Made by a program: the position numbers and the translations under genes. 64,000 bases of DNA. Origin: Streptomyces sp. NBC_01788. GTDB taxonomy: Bacteria; Actinomycetota; Actinomycetes; Streptomycetales; Streptomycetaceae. The notes under the pieces are model-generated. The model was given only the letters and a program-made list of their open reading frames with translations. It was not told the DNA's origin and did not search any database. The stretch is taken from contig NZ_CP109090.1 in the NCBI RefSeq assembly GCF_035917575.1, forward strand, positions 1,116,001 to 1,180,000, written 5' to 3'. Positions 45,142 to 53,645 of this stretch are shown piece after piece. Within the stretch, counting starts at the first letter, position 1, and the number at the start of each line of letters is the position of its first letter.

Positions 45142-45894
45142 TCACCGCCTCGCGTGTCCGAGCATCTCCTCGGTCAACTCCCGTCGGCAGTCGGTGTAGG
45201 CGGTGCGCAGCGCCGGGCCCGGCCAGCGCGCGGGCAGCAGGGGTGCGGGCAGCACGGGGTCGGCCGGCAGGTGCCGTACGACGGCCGCGAGGGCGGTGAA
45301 CCGGTCGGCGGGCCGGTCCGTGCGTGCGACCAGGGCGAGCAGCGCGCGGGCCGTCGCCGCCCAGTCGTCGACCGGCCACAGGCGCGCGGCCAGATCGGCG
45401 GCGGGCTCCTCGGGCCGGGCGGTGAAACGCCGGACGGCCGGGGACAGTTCACCCGGCCAGGGGCGGAGCAGGTTGGCGGGGCGCAGCCAGACGCCCTCGC
45501 GGAGTTCCGCGAGCCGGAGAGCAGTCAACCGGGCCCGCAGCTCGGCGCGTTCAGCGGGCTCGCGGCCGGTCGCCGTCACGACGACCATCTCCCACTCCCC
45601 GTCCCAGGGGCGTGTCTCGGGGTGCACGGCCGCGTCCTGGCGCCGCTGGCGTTCCAACAGCCGGTCGCTGAGGCCGTAGACGGTGTCGGACCGTCGCAGA
45701 TCCCCGGCGGCGACCATCCGGCTCAGGGCCGCGCGCAGGGTCGATCCGCCGATCCCGAAGGGTTCGACCGCCCGTACGAGGTCCTTGACCGGCAGTTCGG
45801 GTGGGTGCGTACCAAGGAGCAGGCTCAGGACGACCGACCGCGCGGACAGCGGGCGCAGCCCGGCCTCGGCGGGCCCCTGGGAGGCATTCGTGGT
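45142..45894 (-). CDS. PaaX-like regulator, start codon not evident
   Basis: About 250-aa PaaX-type repressor of phenylacetate-like pathways. The winged-helix part reads LRPLSARSVVLSLLLGTHPP through GIGGSTLRAALSRMVAAGDL, and the C-terminal domain has WEMVVVTATGREPAERAELRARL and RLWPVDDWAA. The only usable in-frame ATG (45717) cuts off the helix-turn-helix. Coding similarity continues to ACC at 45894 (TTNASQ), where the expected start position is GGG. Either a non-canonical start, a mutation, or an assembly error. No phenylacetate genes adjacent. Confidence 0.7.
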   Translation of the reverse strand, partial: TTNASQGPAEAGLRPLSARSVVLSLLLGTHPPELPVKDLVRAVEPFGIGGSTLRAALSRMVAAGDLRRSDTVYGLSDRLLERQRRQDAAVHPETRPWDGEWEMVVVTATGREPAERAELRARLTALRLAELREGVWLRPANLLRPWPGELSPAVRRFTARPEEPAADLAARLWPVDDWAATARALLALVARTDRPADRFTALAAVVRHLPADPVLPAPLLPARWPGPALRTAYTDCRRELTEEMLGHARR

Positions 45895-45990
45895 CCCGTA
45901 CTGTACGGACCTCGGGCACCCCGCCGCCTCCGACGCCCGCCCCTTCCGGCTCTCTCCGGCCCGATCCGCGGCGCCGTCCGGCGAGGGCGG

Positions 45991-46578
45991 TCACCCGGCG
46001 TTGCGGCTCCACAGGGGGCCGAAGCGGGCCCACTCGGTGTCCCACTGGGCCAGGCGGCGGCGTTCCAGTCCGGCGCGCACGACGTGGCCGATGACGAGAG
46101 GAACGGAGGCGGCGCCCAGTCCCACCAGGCCGCCGGCCATCACGGCCCGCGCGCGGGCCTGGGCGGGCGTGGCCGGCTCCGTCACCAGCCGCCCCCGGGA
46201 ATCGATCCACACGGTGACCGCAGTACCGGCGGCGCTGCCGGGCCGCACCCGGGCCCAGCCGGTGCGCTCGGTGCCGTCCGGGGCGGTCCAGCGCACCTTT
46301 CCCCACACCCGGAGTTTCGAGCCGGTGTCCTCGTCGGTCCCGGGCGACGTGCCGGGCGCCCGCTCGGTGACCCGCGCGACCGTGGACGTCCGCGCGAGGA
46401 GTTCCTGGGCCGTGGCCTGCTCCGCGCCCCGGGCCGCCGTCCATCCCGCGAGCACCCCGGCGAGAACGCCGAGCACCCAGGTGCCGAGCACGACCCACGC
46501 CTCCACCGTGTCGGCGCGGCGTTTGAGCGGATTGCGGCGCCACCGCCACAGCCGCACCTTCGGACCACGGAACGCCAT
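45991..46578 (-). CDS. Rv1733c-like membrane protein
   Basis: 195-aa protein starting MAFRGPKVRLWRWRRNPLKRRADTVEAW, the recognisable opening of the actinobacterial Rv1733c family. Helix at about 25-50, an extracytoplasmic beta-rich part (about 55-135: VWGKVRWTAPDGTERTGWARV), second helix about 145-165. ATG 46578 follows GGAGGAT; an ATG nine nt upstream is possible. Function unknown; mycobacterial relatives are dormancy-linked membrane proteins. Confidence 0.8.
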   Translation of the reverse strand: MAFRGPKVRLWRWRRNPLKRRADTVEAWVVLGTWVLGVLAGVLAGWTAARGAEQATAQELLARTSTVARVTERAPGTSPGTDEDTGSKLRVWGKVRWTAPDGTERTGWARVRPGSAAGTAVTVWIDSRGRLVTEPATPAQARARAVMAGGLVGLGAASVPLVIGHVVRAGLERRRLAQWDTEWARFGPLWSRNAG

Positions 46579-46862
46579 CGACGGCATCCTCCTCACGAGC
46601 ACACGGACCTGCCGGACCGCCCTCCCATACGGTGAAGGGCCCCCCGATGCTCACGCCGAGTTCCCCGCCCCGGCCCTCCCATGGGTACCGCGGCATGGCC
46701 GCCCCAGGCTCCCGCGGTGGGCGCGACCGGGCTCCGTATCCCAGCCATGCCGCTGTGACCTGCGACGACGCCGATGCCGTGAGGACTGTCAGTGGCGGGG
46801 TGCAGACTGGCCGGTGTCCAGGACAAAGAGGTCCGGACGAAGACCTCGCGGAGGTGATCGGC

Positions 46863-47948
46863 ATGACCGAGGTACTGCTCGCCGTGGGCACGCGAAAGGG
46901 CCTGTTCATCGGGCGGCGGCGGGACGGCGTCTGGGAATTCGACGAGAGTCCCCACTTCAACGCCCAGGCTGTCTACTCCGTCGCCATCGACGTCCGCGGC
47001 CCCGTCCCGCGGCTGCTGGCCGGCGGGGACAGCGCCCACTGGGGCCCGTCGGTGTTCCACTCCGACGACCTCGGCCGCACCTGGACCGAACCGGCCCGCC
47101 CCGCCGTGCGGTTCCCCAAGGACACCGGCGCCTCCCTGGAGCGGGTGTGGCAACTGCACCCGTCCGCCGCCGAGCCCGACGTGGTCTACGCGGGCACGGA
47201 ACCGGCGGCGCTGTACCGCTCCGAGGACCGCGGCGAGAGCTTCGAGCTGGTCCGCCCGCTGTGGGAGCACCCCACACGGTCGAAGTGGGTACCGGGCGGC
47301 GGCGGTGAGGGCCTGCACACCGTGGTGACGGACCGGCGCGATCCGCGGGCGGTCACCGTCGCCGTGTCGACCGCCGGGGTGTTCCGCACGGCCGACGGCG
47401 GAGCGAGCTGGGCGCCGTCCAACTCCGGGGTGTCCGCCGTGTTCCTGCCGGATCCGAACCCGGAGTTCGGCCAGTGCGTGCACAAGGTCACGCAGGACGC
47501 GGAGAACCTCGACCGGCTGTACCTGCAGAACCACTGGGGCGTGTACCGCAGCGACGACAAAGGCGCGCACTGGACGGACATCGGCGAGGGCCTGCCGTCG
47601 ACGTTCGGCTTCACCGCGGCCGCCCACCCGCACCGCGGCGGCACCGCGTACGTCTTCCCCATCAACGCGGACGCGGACCGGGTGCCCGCCGGCCGCCGCT
47701 GCCGTGTGTTCCGCACCGCGGACGCGGGCCGGAGCTGGGAGCCGCTCGCGGCGGGCCTGCCCTCGGAGGACCATTACGGCACGGTGCTGCGCGACGCGCT
47801 GTGCACCGACGACGCGGACCCGGCCGGCGTCTACTTCGGCAATCGCAACGGCGAGGTGTACGCGTCAGCGGACGACGGCGACAGCTGGCGGCAACTGACC
47901 TCGCACCTGCCGGACGTGCTCTGCGTGCGGGCGGCGGTGATCGGTTGA
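46863..47948 (+). CDS. BNR/sialidase-like beta-propeller protein
   Basis: 361-aa cytosolic beta-propeller. Repeated Asp-box motifs (SDDLGRTW, SEDRGESF, TADGGASW, SDDKGAHW, TADAGRSW, SADDGDSW) mark six blades. No signal peptide and no sialidase catalytic arginines are obvious, so it may be a glycosyl-hydrolase-like or binding protein. The start region has GGAGGTGATC ideally placed before ATG 46863. Confidence 0.88.
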   Translation: MTEVLLAVGTRKGLFIGRRRDGVWEFDESPHFNAQAVYSVAIDVRGPVPRLLAGGDSAHWGPSVFHSDDLGRTWTEPARPAVRFPKDTGASLERVWQLHPSAAEPDVVYAGTEPAALYRSEDRGESFELVRPLWEHPTRSKWVPGGGGEGLHTVVTDRRDPRAVTVAVSTAGVFRTADGGASWAPSNSGVSAVFLPDPNPEFGQCVHKVTQDAENLDRLYLQNHWGVYRSDDKGAHWTDIGEGLPSTFGFTAAAHPHRGGTAYVFPINADADRVPAGRRCRVFRTADAGRSWEPLAAGLPSEDHYGTVLRDALCTDDADPAGVYFGNRNGEVYASADDGDSWRQLTSHLPDVLCVRAAVIG

Positions 47949-47990
47949 ATGATCCCTGTCGTGGTGCGAACGACAGCGAGGGGTTGGATC

Positions 47991-48491
47991 ATGAACACAC
48001 GCATGGATTCCCCACTGGCCAGGTCCGCAGTTCCGTTACGCCGCATGGCGCTGATGTTGCTTCCGTTCGCCGTGGGCGCGGCCGCCCATGCGATGGTCTT
48101 CGCCTTCGTTCGTTCCTTGCTGCCCGAACCCGTGGCCGTTCACTGGGACTTCAAGGGCAACGCCGACGGCACCACCACCTCACCGTTGAGGCTGCTGGGC
48201 CTGAGCGAGGGTGTGTTCGCGATGGAAGCAGTCGCCTTCATGGCGGCCTGCCTGCCGGTCCGGTCCGGACGGGGCGTACTCCCCGGCGTGTTCACCCTCG
48301 CCTGGGCCACCGCCGGGTTCACCTGCGCCTTCTCCCTCACTTCCCTGCTGGCCCACGCGGGCCACGACCACTACACCGAGGCCGAATTCCCCACTGCCGC
48401 CCATTGGCTGATCGCCGCGGCCGTGACGGCCGCAGCCGGGGGGCTGGGCCACCTGCTCTCCCGCGCCGCCACCGCCCGGGAGTCGCGGTGA
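47991..48491 (+). CDS. four-helix membrane protein (DUF1648-like)
   Basis: 166-aa integral membrane protein with four hydrophobic segments (about 18-37, 68-85, 92-115, 130-150). The loop PVAVHWDFKGNADGTTTS matches the PxHWxxxGxxDG motif of DUF1648/SdpI-like proteins. ATG 47991 preceded by GAGGGG. It follows the beta-propeller gene by 42 bp and may be co-transcribed. Function unknown. Confidence 0.75.
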   Translation: MNTRMDSPLARSAVPLRRMALMLLPFAVGAAAHAMVFAFVRSLLPEPVAVHWDFKGNADGTTTSPLRLLGLSEGVFAMEAVAFMAACLPVRSGRGVLPGVFTLAWATAGFTCAFSLTSLLAHAGHDHYTEAEFPTAAHWLIAAAVTAAAGGLGHLLSRAATARESR

Positions 48492-48588
48492 ACTCCACGT
48501 CCGCAGCGCCCGGTCGCGCTGGACCCACGCCGTCGTCCCACGTCGAGGTACTGGCGGCCAGGATCCGGGTGAAAGGACATTTACGGCG

Positions 48589-49137
48589 TCACGCGGGGTT
48601 CGCCCACTCTTCGCGCAGCATTCCAAAGAGCACGCGGTCGTAGCGCTCCCCCTCCACCAGCACAGCCGACCGGCGGCGGCCTTCCTCGCGGAAGCCCAGC
48701 CTGGTGAAGGCACGCACGGCGCGCTCGTTGCCGCTCCAGGTGTCCAGCTCCAACCGGCTCAAGCAGTAGGCGCCGAACAGGTGGTCCACGAGCAGCCGCA
48801 ACGCGTCACTGCCGTGGCCGCGGCCCCAGAACTCCCGCTCGCCGATGGTGACTCCCAGCGTGGCCACTCCGGCGTACGGGTCGAGGTCCCGGTAGTCGGC
48901 CATCCCTATCACCTTCCCGCCCGCCAGGTCCTCGACCGTGAACACAGCCGACTCCCTCGGGCTCAGCCGCAGCATGGTGTCGAAGCTCAGCCCGATCGCT
49001 TCCGCTGTGACGGGGCCGAAACACGGGTCACCACCTGTGGCCCAGCGCACCACCTCTGGGTCATTGCGCCACCGGAGATGGTGCTCAGCGTCTTCGGAGA
49101 CCAGCGCGCGCAGTCTTACCAGCTTTCCTTCGAACAT
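48589..49137 (-). CDS. GNAT acetyltransferase, RimJ/RimL type
   Basis: 182-aa acetyltransferase like those acting on protein N-termini or small molecules. LVRLRALVSEDAEHHLRWRNDPEVVRW opening, GVTIGEREFWGRGHGSDALRLLVDHLF (acetyl-CoA loop) and GNERAVRAFTRLGFREEGRRR are family-typical. ATG 49137. Monocistronic. Substrate unknown. Confidence 0.92.
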   Translation of the reverse strand: MFEGKLVRLRALVSEDAEHHLRWRNDPEVVRWATGGDPCFGPVTAEAIGLSFDTMLRLSPRESAVFTVEDLAGGKVIGMADYRDLDPYAGVATLGVTIGEREFWGRGHGSDALRLLVDHLFGAYCLSRLELDTWSGNERAVRAFTRLGFREEGRRRSAVLVEGERYDRVLFGMLREEWANPA

Positions 49138-49312
49138 CGGGTAACCCTAATCGATCACTCAGGAGACCGGCGGGTACTTCCCTGTCCAGCTTGACCAGGA
49201 ACTTTTGACTTCCGTTGACTCCGCAGCCCGGTGCCGCCGTGCGTGTACGAAGGCCCGCCAGATCGGGGAGACGGCCGACTGCACGTCCGCCCGGTGACCC
49301 GAACGAAAGCCC

Positions 49313-49990
49313 CTACGGAAGCCGCCAGTCCACCGGCTCGGCCCCCTGGCGCTGAAGGAGGTCGTTGGCCCGGCTGAACGGGCGTGAGCCGAAGAAGCCC
49401 CGGTCCGCGGACATGGGCGAGGGGTGCGCCGACTCGATCGCCGGATACTCGCCGAGCAGCGGACGCAGATTGCGCGCGTCCCGCCCCCACAGGATCGACA
49501 CCAGCGGCCGCTCCCGCGCGACGAGGGCGCGGATGGCCTGCTCGGTCACCTCCTCCCAGCCCTTGCCCCGGTGCGCGCCCGGCTTGCGCGGGGCCGTGGT
49601 GAGCGCCCTGTTGAGCAGCAGTACGCCCTGCCGGGTCCACGGGGTCAGATCGCCGTTGGAGGGCCTGGGCAGGCCGAGATCCGAGTTCAGCTCCCGGTAG
49701 ATGTTCTCCAGGCTGCCCGGCAGCGACCGCACCTCCGGCGCCACCGCGAAGCTCAGGCCGATCGCCATTCCCGGCGTCGGATAGGGATCCTGACCAACAA
49801 TCAGGACCCTTACGTCGTCGAAGGGTTGCTGGAACGCCCGCAGAACGTTCGCTCCCGCCGGGAGATACGTCCGGCCGGCCGCGACCTCGGCGCGCAGGAA
49901 GTCGCCCATGCCCGCGATACGTCCGGCCACCGGTTCCAGGGCCTTCGCCCAGCCGGCCTCTACTAGTTCATGCAACGGTCGTGGTGCCAC
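49313..49990 (-). CDS. ung: uracil-DNA glycosylase
   Basis: 225-aa family 1 uracil-DNA glycosylase removing uracil from DNA at the start of base excision repair. Water-activating GQDPYP (D68), the uracil-binding LLNRALTT region and [18 protein letters not shown] (H189) are all intact. GTG start at 49990. It is divergent from the kinase gene, with about 150 bp between them. Housekeeping function with high certainty. Confidence 0.97.
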   Translation of the reverse strand: MAPRPLHELVEAGWAKALEPVAGRIAGMGDFLRAEVAAGRTYLPAGANVLRAFQQPFDDVRVLIVGQDPYPTPGMAIGLSFAVAPEVRSLPGSLENIYRELNSDLGLPRPSNGDLTPWTRQGVLLLNRALTTAPRKPGAHRGKGWEEVTEQAIRALVARERPLVSILWGRDARNLRPLLGEYPAIESAHPSPMSADRGFFGSRPFSRANDLLQRQGAEPVDWRLP

Positions 49991-50138
49991 GCCGTGTCAC
50001 TCTAGCGGCCCACACCGACAACACCTGCCCTCGGACCGTCCCCTGCGGCCGTCCGCGGGCGCTAGTGTTCCTCCTCGACCAAGGCCATCGAGCCGACCGG
50101 GCGGACCGCGCGGCCGGCCTCCAGGGGGAAGGAGCCCG

Positions 50139-51137
50139 GTGCCGCCAGTGCCCAAACCGCCCCCTCACTCGGCCGGATTCCTCGCCGTGGACTCGGGCGG
50201 CTCCGGACTCCGGGCCGTCGTCGGTGTGCCCGAGCGCGGACCGCTGGCCCGAGGGGAGTCCGGTGAGCCGGTGCGCACCGGCGCGCGGGGCATCGACCCC
50301 GGGCATCTCATGCAGCAACTGGTGCCCATGGCACGGGCGTTGGCCACCGAGGCCGGCGTGGGGCGGCTGGAGACGGCCGTACTGGGGGCAGCCGGGCTCG
50401 CCACCCTGGGCGACGCGCTGCGCGCCGAACTGCCCGGAGCGCTGGCACGGCACCTGGGCGTACGCAGGGTCGCGCTGGTCGCCGACGCGGTCACCGCCTA
50501 CACCGGCGCCCTGGGTCCCCGCCCCGGCGCGGTCGTCGCCGCCGGGACCGGTCTGATCGCGATCGGCACCGATCTCAAAGGCTGGCGGCGGGCGGACGGC
50601 TGGGGGCATCTGCTCGGCGACTGCGGCAGCGGAGCGTGGATCGGACGCGCGGGCCTGGAGGCCGCGCTGCGCGCCCACGACGGGCGGGACGGTGGCTCGG
50701 CGCGGCTGCTATCCCGCGCCGAGGAGGCGTTCGGGCCGATGGCGGAACTGCCCGGCAGGCTCTACCCGCGCTCCGACCGGGCCGCCGTCCTGGCCACCTT
50801 CGCACCCGAGGTGGCGGCCTGCGCGGCCGACGACCCCGTCGCGGCCGGTGTGCTGCGCGCGGCGGCCCGGCACATGGCCGAGTCCGCCGCGGCCGTCTGC
50901 CCACGCTCGGGAGAGCCGCTGCTCGCCCTGACCGGCGGCCTGTTCAAGCTGGGCGACCCGGTCCTCGTACCGCTGGAGAAGGAACTCTCCGAGCGGCTCC
51001 CGCACGCACGGCGGGTACGCGCCGAGGGCGACCCGCTGCACGGCTGCGTGCGCATCGCGACCGACCTGGCCGGCGACGTCCTCGCCCTTCCGGCTGATGA
51101 GAAGTTGCTGTACACGCCTCCCCCACAAGGGGATTGA
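50139..51137 (+). CDS. BadF/BcrA-family ATPase, N-acetylglucosamine-kinase-like
   Basis: 332-aa ASKHA-fold kinase. AVDSGGSGLRAVVG is the phosphate-1 motif, AVLGAAGLATLGD and AVVAAGTGLIAIGTDLKGWRRADGWGHLLGDCGSGAWIG the phosphate-2/sugar region, and LTGGLFKLGDPVLVPLEKEL the adenosine motif. Typical of N-acetylglucosamine kinases. GTG 50139 follows AAGGAG; GTG 50148 is an alternative. Function in aminosugar recycling is inferred. Confidence 0.9.
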   Translation: MPPVPKPPPHSAGFLAVDSGGSGLRAVVGVPERGPLARGESGEPVRTGARGIDPGHLMQQLVPMARALATEAGVGRLETAVLGAAGLATLGDALRAELPGALARHLGVRRVALVADAVTAYTGALGPRPGAVVAAGTGLIAIGTDLKGWRRADGWGHLLGDCGSGAWIGRAGLEAALRAHDGRDGGSARLLSRAEEAFGPMAELPGRLYPRSDRAAVLATFAPEVAACAADDPVAAGVLRAAARHMAESAAAVCPRSGEPLLALTGGLFKLGDPVLVPLEKELSERLPHARRVRAEGDPLHGCVRIATDLAGDVLALPADEKLLYTPPPQGD

Positions 51138-51321
51138 TCCCCCGCGTCCACATCTGCCGGACAAATGCCCCAATAGGTGGCGCGAGTTGCCGGATCCGGC
51201 GCGAGACGGCCGGACCACGCCACGCATCGGTACGTAACCCATCAGACAAAACCGGACGGATACCGCTCACCTGCACCCTCCCCGAACAGGGGAACCTCAG
51301 AAGTTAGTAACATGCGGCGCC

Positions 51322-52245
51322 ATGAGCTCCCCCACTGGGCCCGCGCCCGGCCTACCAGTACGAATGCCGCGCCCCCGCCAGCCGGGACGGCACCGCCGCC
51401 CCGAGCCGCTGGCGGCGCCCGAGGGCGCACCCGCTCTCGTCCTCGCGGTGCCGGGGACCCCTGGCGACGCCACGCGGGGCCTCGCCGAGGAGGTCGTGAG
51501 CATCGCCCGTTCCGAGCTGCCCGGCCTCGACGCCCGGATCGGCTACCTCGACGGTGACGACGCCGACCACCCGACCGTGCAGTCCGTGCTCACCCGCGCG
51601 GCCGAGGAGCGGACCGCCCGTTACGAGCAGGCCGTCGCCGCCGGCGCGGACATCAAGGAGCCCGACGGTCCCGTCGCGGTCGTGGTGCCGCTGCTGGCCG
51701 GCCCGGACAACGCGCTGCTGCGCCGGATCCGTCAGGCCGTCATGGACAGCCGGGTCGCCGCCGAGCTGACCGACGTGCTCGGCCCCCACCCTCTGCTCGC
51801 CGAGGCGCTGCACGTCCGGCTGTCGGAGGCGGGCCTGGCCCGCGCCGACCGCGCCCGCCTGTTCACCGTGGCGACCGCGGCGGACGGAATCATCCTGGCC
51901 TCGGTCGGCGGCGACGAGGCCGTGCAGGCGGCCGGGATCACCGGCATGCTGCTCGCCGCCCGCCTCGCCGTGCCGGTGATGGCGGCCGCTCTCGACCAGG
52001 ACGGCTCGATCGCCTCCGTCGCCGAGCAGCTGCGGACCGCGGGCTCCCAGCAGCTCGCCCTGGCGCCGTACCTGATCGGCCCGGAGATCGACGCCGAGCT
52101 GGTCCAGGCCGCCGCCGAGGAGGCAGGCTGTGCCGCCGCAGAGGCGCTCGGCCCGTACCCGGCGATCGGCAAGCTCGCCCTGGCCGCCTACACGACGGCC
52201 CTGGGCATCGCCCCGCAGCAGCCGCAGGGCGCACCGGCCCACTGA
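51322..52245 (+). CDS. degenerate CbiX-like (sirohydrochlorin chelatase family) protein
   Basis: 307-aa protein with the two tandem alpha/beta domains of CbiX/SirB chelatases (LVLAVPGTPGDATRGLAEEV and RLFTVATAADGIILASVGGDE, then LAPYLIGPEI). The metal-binding HGS of the first strand is replaced by VPGTP, and VVVPLLAGPDN lacks the usual YHV histidine. It is therefore probably not an active chelatase. ATG 51322. No cobalamin or sirohaem genes adjacent. Followed by a terminator. Confidence 0.8.
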   Translation: MSSPTGPAPGLPVRMPRPRQPGRHRRPEPLAAPEGAPALVLAVPGTPGDATRGLAEEVVSIARSELPGLDARIGYLDGDDADHPTVQSVLTRAAEERTARYEQAVAAGADIKEPDGPVAVVVPLLAGPDNALLRRIRQAVMDSRVAAELTDVLGPHPLLAEALHVRLSEAGLARADRARLFTVATAADGIILASVGGDEAVQAAGITGMLLAARLAVPVMAAALDQDGSIASVAEQLRTAGSQQLALAPYLIGPEIDAELVQAAAEEAGCAAAEALGPYPAIGKLALAAYTTALGIAPQQPQGAPAH

Positions 52246-52275
52246 CCCTCGCAGCCTTCACCCCGTACGACCTGA

Positions 52276-52306
52276 GGCCCGCTCCTCGCCATCCGAGGGG
52301 CGGGCC
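52276..52306 (+). terminator. terminator after CbiX-like gene
   Basis: GGCCCGCTCCTCG (52276-52288), five-base loop, CGAGGGGCGGGCC (52294-52306); 13 pairs including one G-U. Confidence 0.75.
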
Positions 52307-52460
52307 CTTCGCCGTGCCGACCGCGCCGACCGCGCCACCGGCCGGGCCCTCAGGTTCGTCCAGGGTCGTCCGTGTTCATTCGGGTCGTCGGTGCCGCCCG
52401 CGTTGTTCGCGTCGTCCGGGTCGTTCAGCTCGTTCGTGTCGTGCCGGCGGCCGGGCGGGC

Positions 52461-52492
52461 GTGTGGGCGTGTGGGCGTGTGGGCGTGTGGGC
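52461..52492. repeat. tandem repeat (GTGTGGGC)x4
   Basis: Four exact 8-bp units directly before the lactonase stop. The preceding 100 bp are also low-complexity (GTCGTCCGG-like words). Probably a slippage tract. Confidence 0.85.
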
Positions 52493-52494
52493 GT

Positions 52495-53532
52495 TCAGCC
52501 GAAGACCACGCAGGACGCCGCCACCACCGCGACCTTCCCGGCCCTCGCGGGCAGCCCCGTCTCCTCGTCCACGGCGAACCAGGTCACGTCCCCGGAGCGC
52601 TCGTTGGCGACGTACAGGAAGCCGTCGGAGAAGGTCAGCGCCCGGGGCCAGTGGCCGCCGCACGGTACGCACCCGACCAGCCGCAGCCGCTCACCGTCCG
52701 CCTCGACCGCGAACACGGACAGGACGTCCTCGCCGCGCGTCGCGGTCCACAGGAACCGGCCGTCCGGCGCCACCACGATGCCCGAGGGATAGGCGTCGTG
52801 GGCCGGGGCGTCCGGCAGGACCGGATTCTCGGTCAGGGGCTTGAGCGAGCCCTCGGCGGCGTCCCAGCGGCAGACCGTGACGGTGGGTCTCAGTTCGTTG
52901 ACGACATAGGCGTACCCGCCGTCCGGGTGGAACGCCATGTGGCGGGGCCCGGAGCCGGGCCACAGCGCGATCTCCCGGTGCACGGCGAGCCGCCCGTCCG
53001 CCAGCGCGCACACCCGGACCGAGTCGGTGCCGAGGTCCACACTGACGGCCCAGCGGCCGCTCGGGTCCGGCTGCACCTGGTGGGCGTGCGGACCGCGCTG
53101 GCGGCGCTCGTGCGGGCCCGAGCCGGTGTGCCGCAGCACGTCAGAGGCAGCCGGGGCCAGGCGCCCGTCGGCGCGGACGGGAACGGTGCTGACGCTGCCG
53201 GAACCGTAGTTGGCCGTCAGGACATGCCCGTCGAGCAGGCTCAGGTGGGTGGGGCCGCTGCCTCCGACGCTCACCGGCGGCCCGGTCAGCTCGACCGTCT
53301 CGCCCTTCACACGGTAGGCCGCCACGGCGCCCTCGGCCGTCTCGCTCACCGCGTAGAGCGTGCCGCCGTCGCGGGACAGGGCCAGGTACGAGGGGTCGAG
53401 GACGCCGTCGACGCCGCTGAGCACGGTCAGCCCCCCGCCGTCCTCGGACACCGCCGCGGTGACGACCCCTGGGCCTCCCGCCGCCGTGAACGACCCGATG
53501 AACGCCCGCCGCCTACCGCCGTGTGCCACCAC
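52495..53532 (-). CDS. lactonase, seven-bladed propeller (6-phosphogluconolactonase family)
   Basis: 345-aa YbhE-type beta-propeller lactonase. Repeated blade motifs: AFIGSFTAAGGPGVVT, YLALSRDGGTLYAVSE, PTHLSLLDGHVLTANYGSGSVS, PRHMAFHPDGGYAYVVNEL, PSGIVVAPDGRFLWTATRGEDVLSVF and PRALTFSDGFLYVANERSGDV. Such enzymes hydrolyse 6-phosphogluconolactone or related lactones. GTG 53532, with a second GTG next. No signal peptide. Confidence 0.9.
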   Translation of the reverse strand: MVAHGGRRRAFIGSFTAAGGPGVVTAAVSEDGGGLTVLSGVDGVLDPSYLALSRDGGTLYAVSETAEGAVAAYRVKGETVELTGPPVSVGGSGPTHLSLLDGHVLTANYGSGSVSTVPVRADGRLAPAASDVLRHTGSGPHERRQRGPHAHQVQPDPSGRWAVSVDLGTDSVRVCALADGRLAVHREIALWPGSGPRHMAFHPDGGYAYVVNELRPTVTVCRWDAAEGSLKPLTENPVLPDAPAHDAYPSGIVVAPDGRFLWTATRGEDVLSVFAVEADGERLRLVGCVPCGGHWPRALTFSDGFLYVANERSGDVTWFAVDEETGLPARAGKVAVVAASCVVFG

Positions 53533-53645
53533 TGGTCCCCTCTCGGTCGTCCCGTCCGAGCGACGGTAGCAGTCACCCCCGTTCGGTCTAGACCAAGTCG
53601 CGGTGTGGCCCGCCTCGTGCCGTTGGCGTCACGGTGCCGTCGGCG

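Noticed and set aside
52461-52492. Tandem GTGTGGGC units as a possible CRISPR
   Set aside because: Eight-base contiguous units with no spacers and no cas genes; simple slippage tract.
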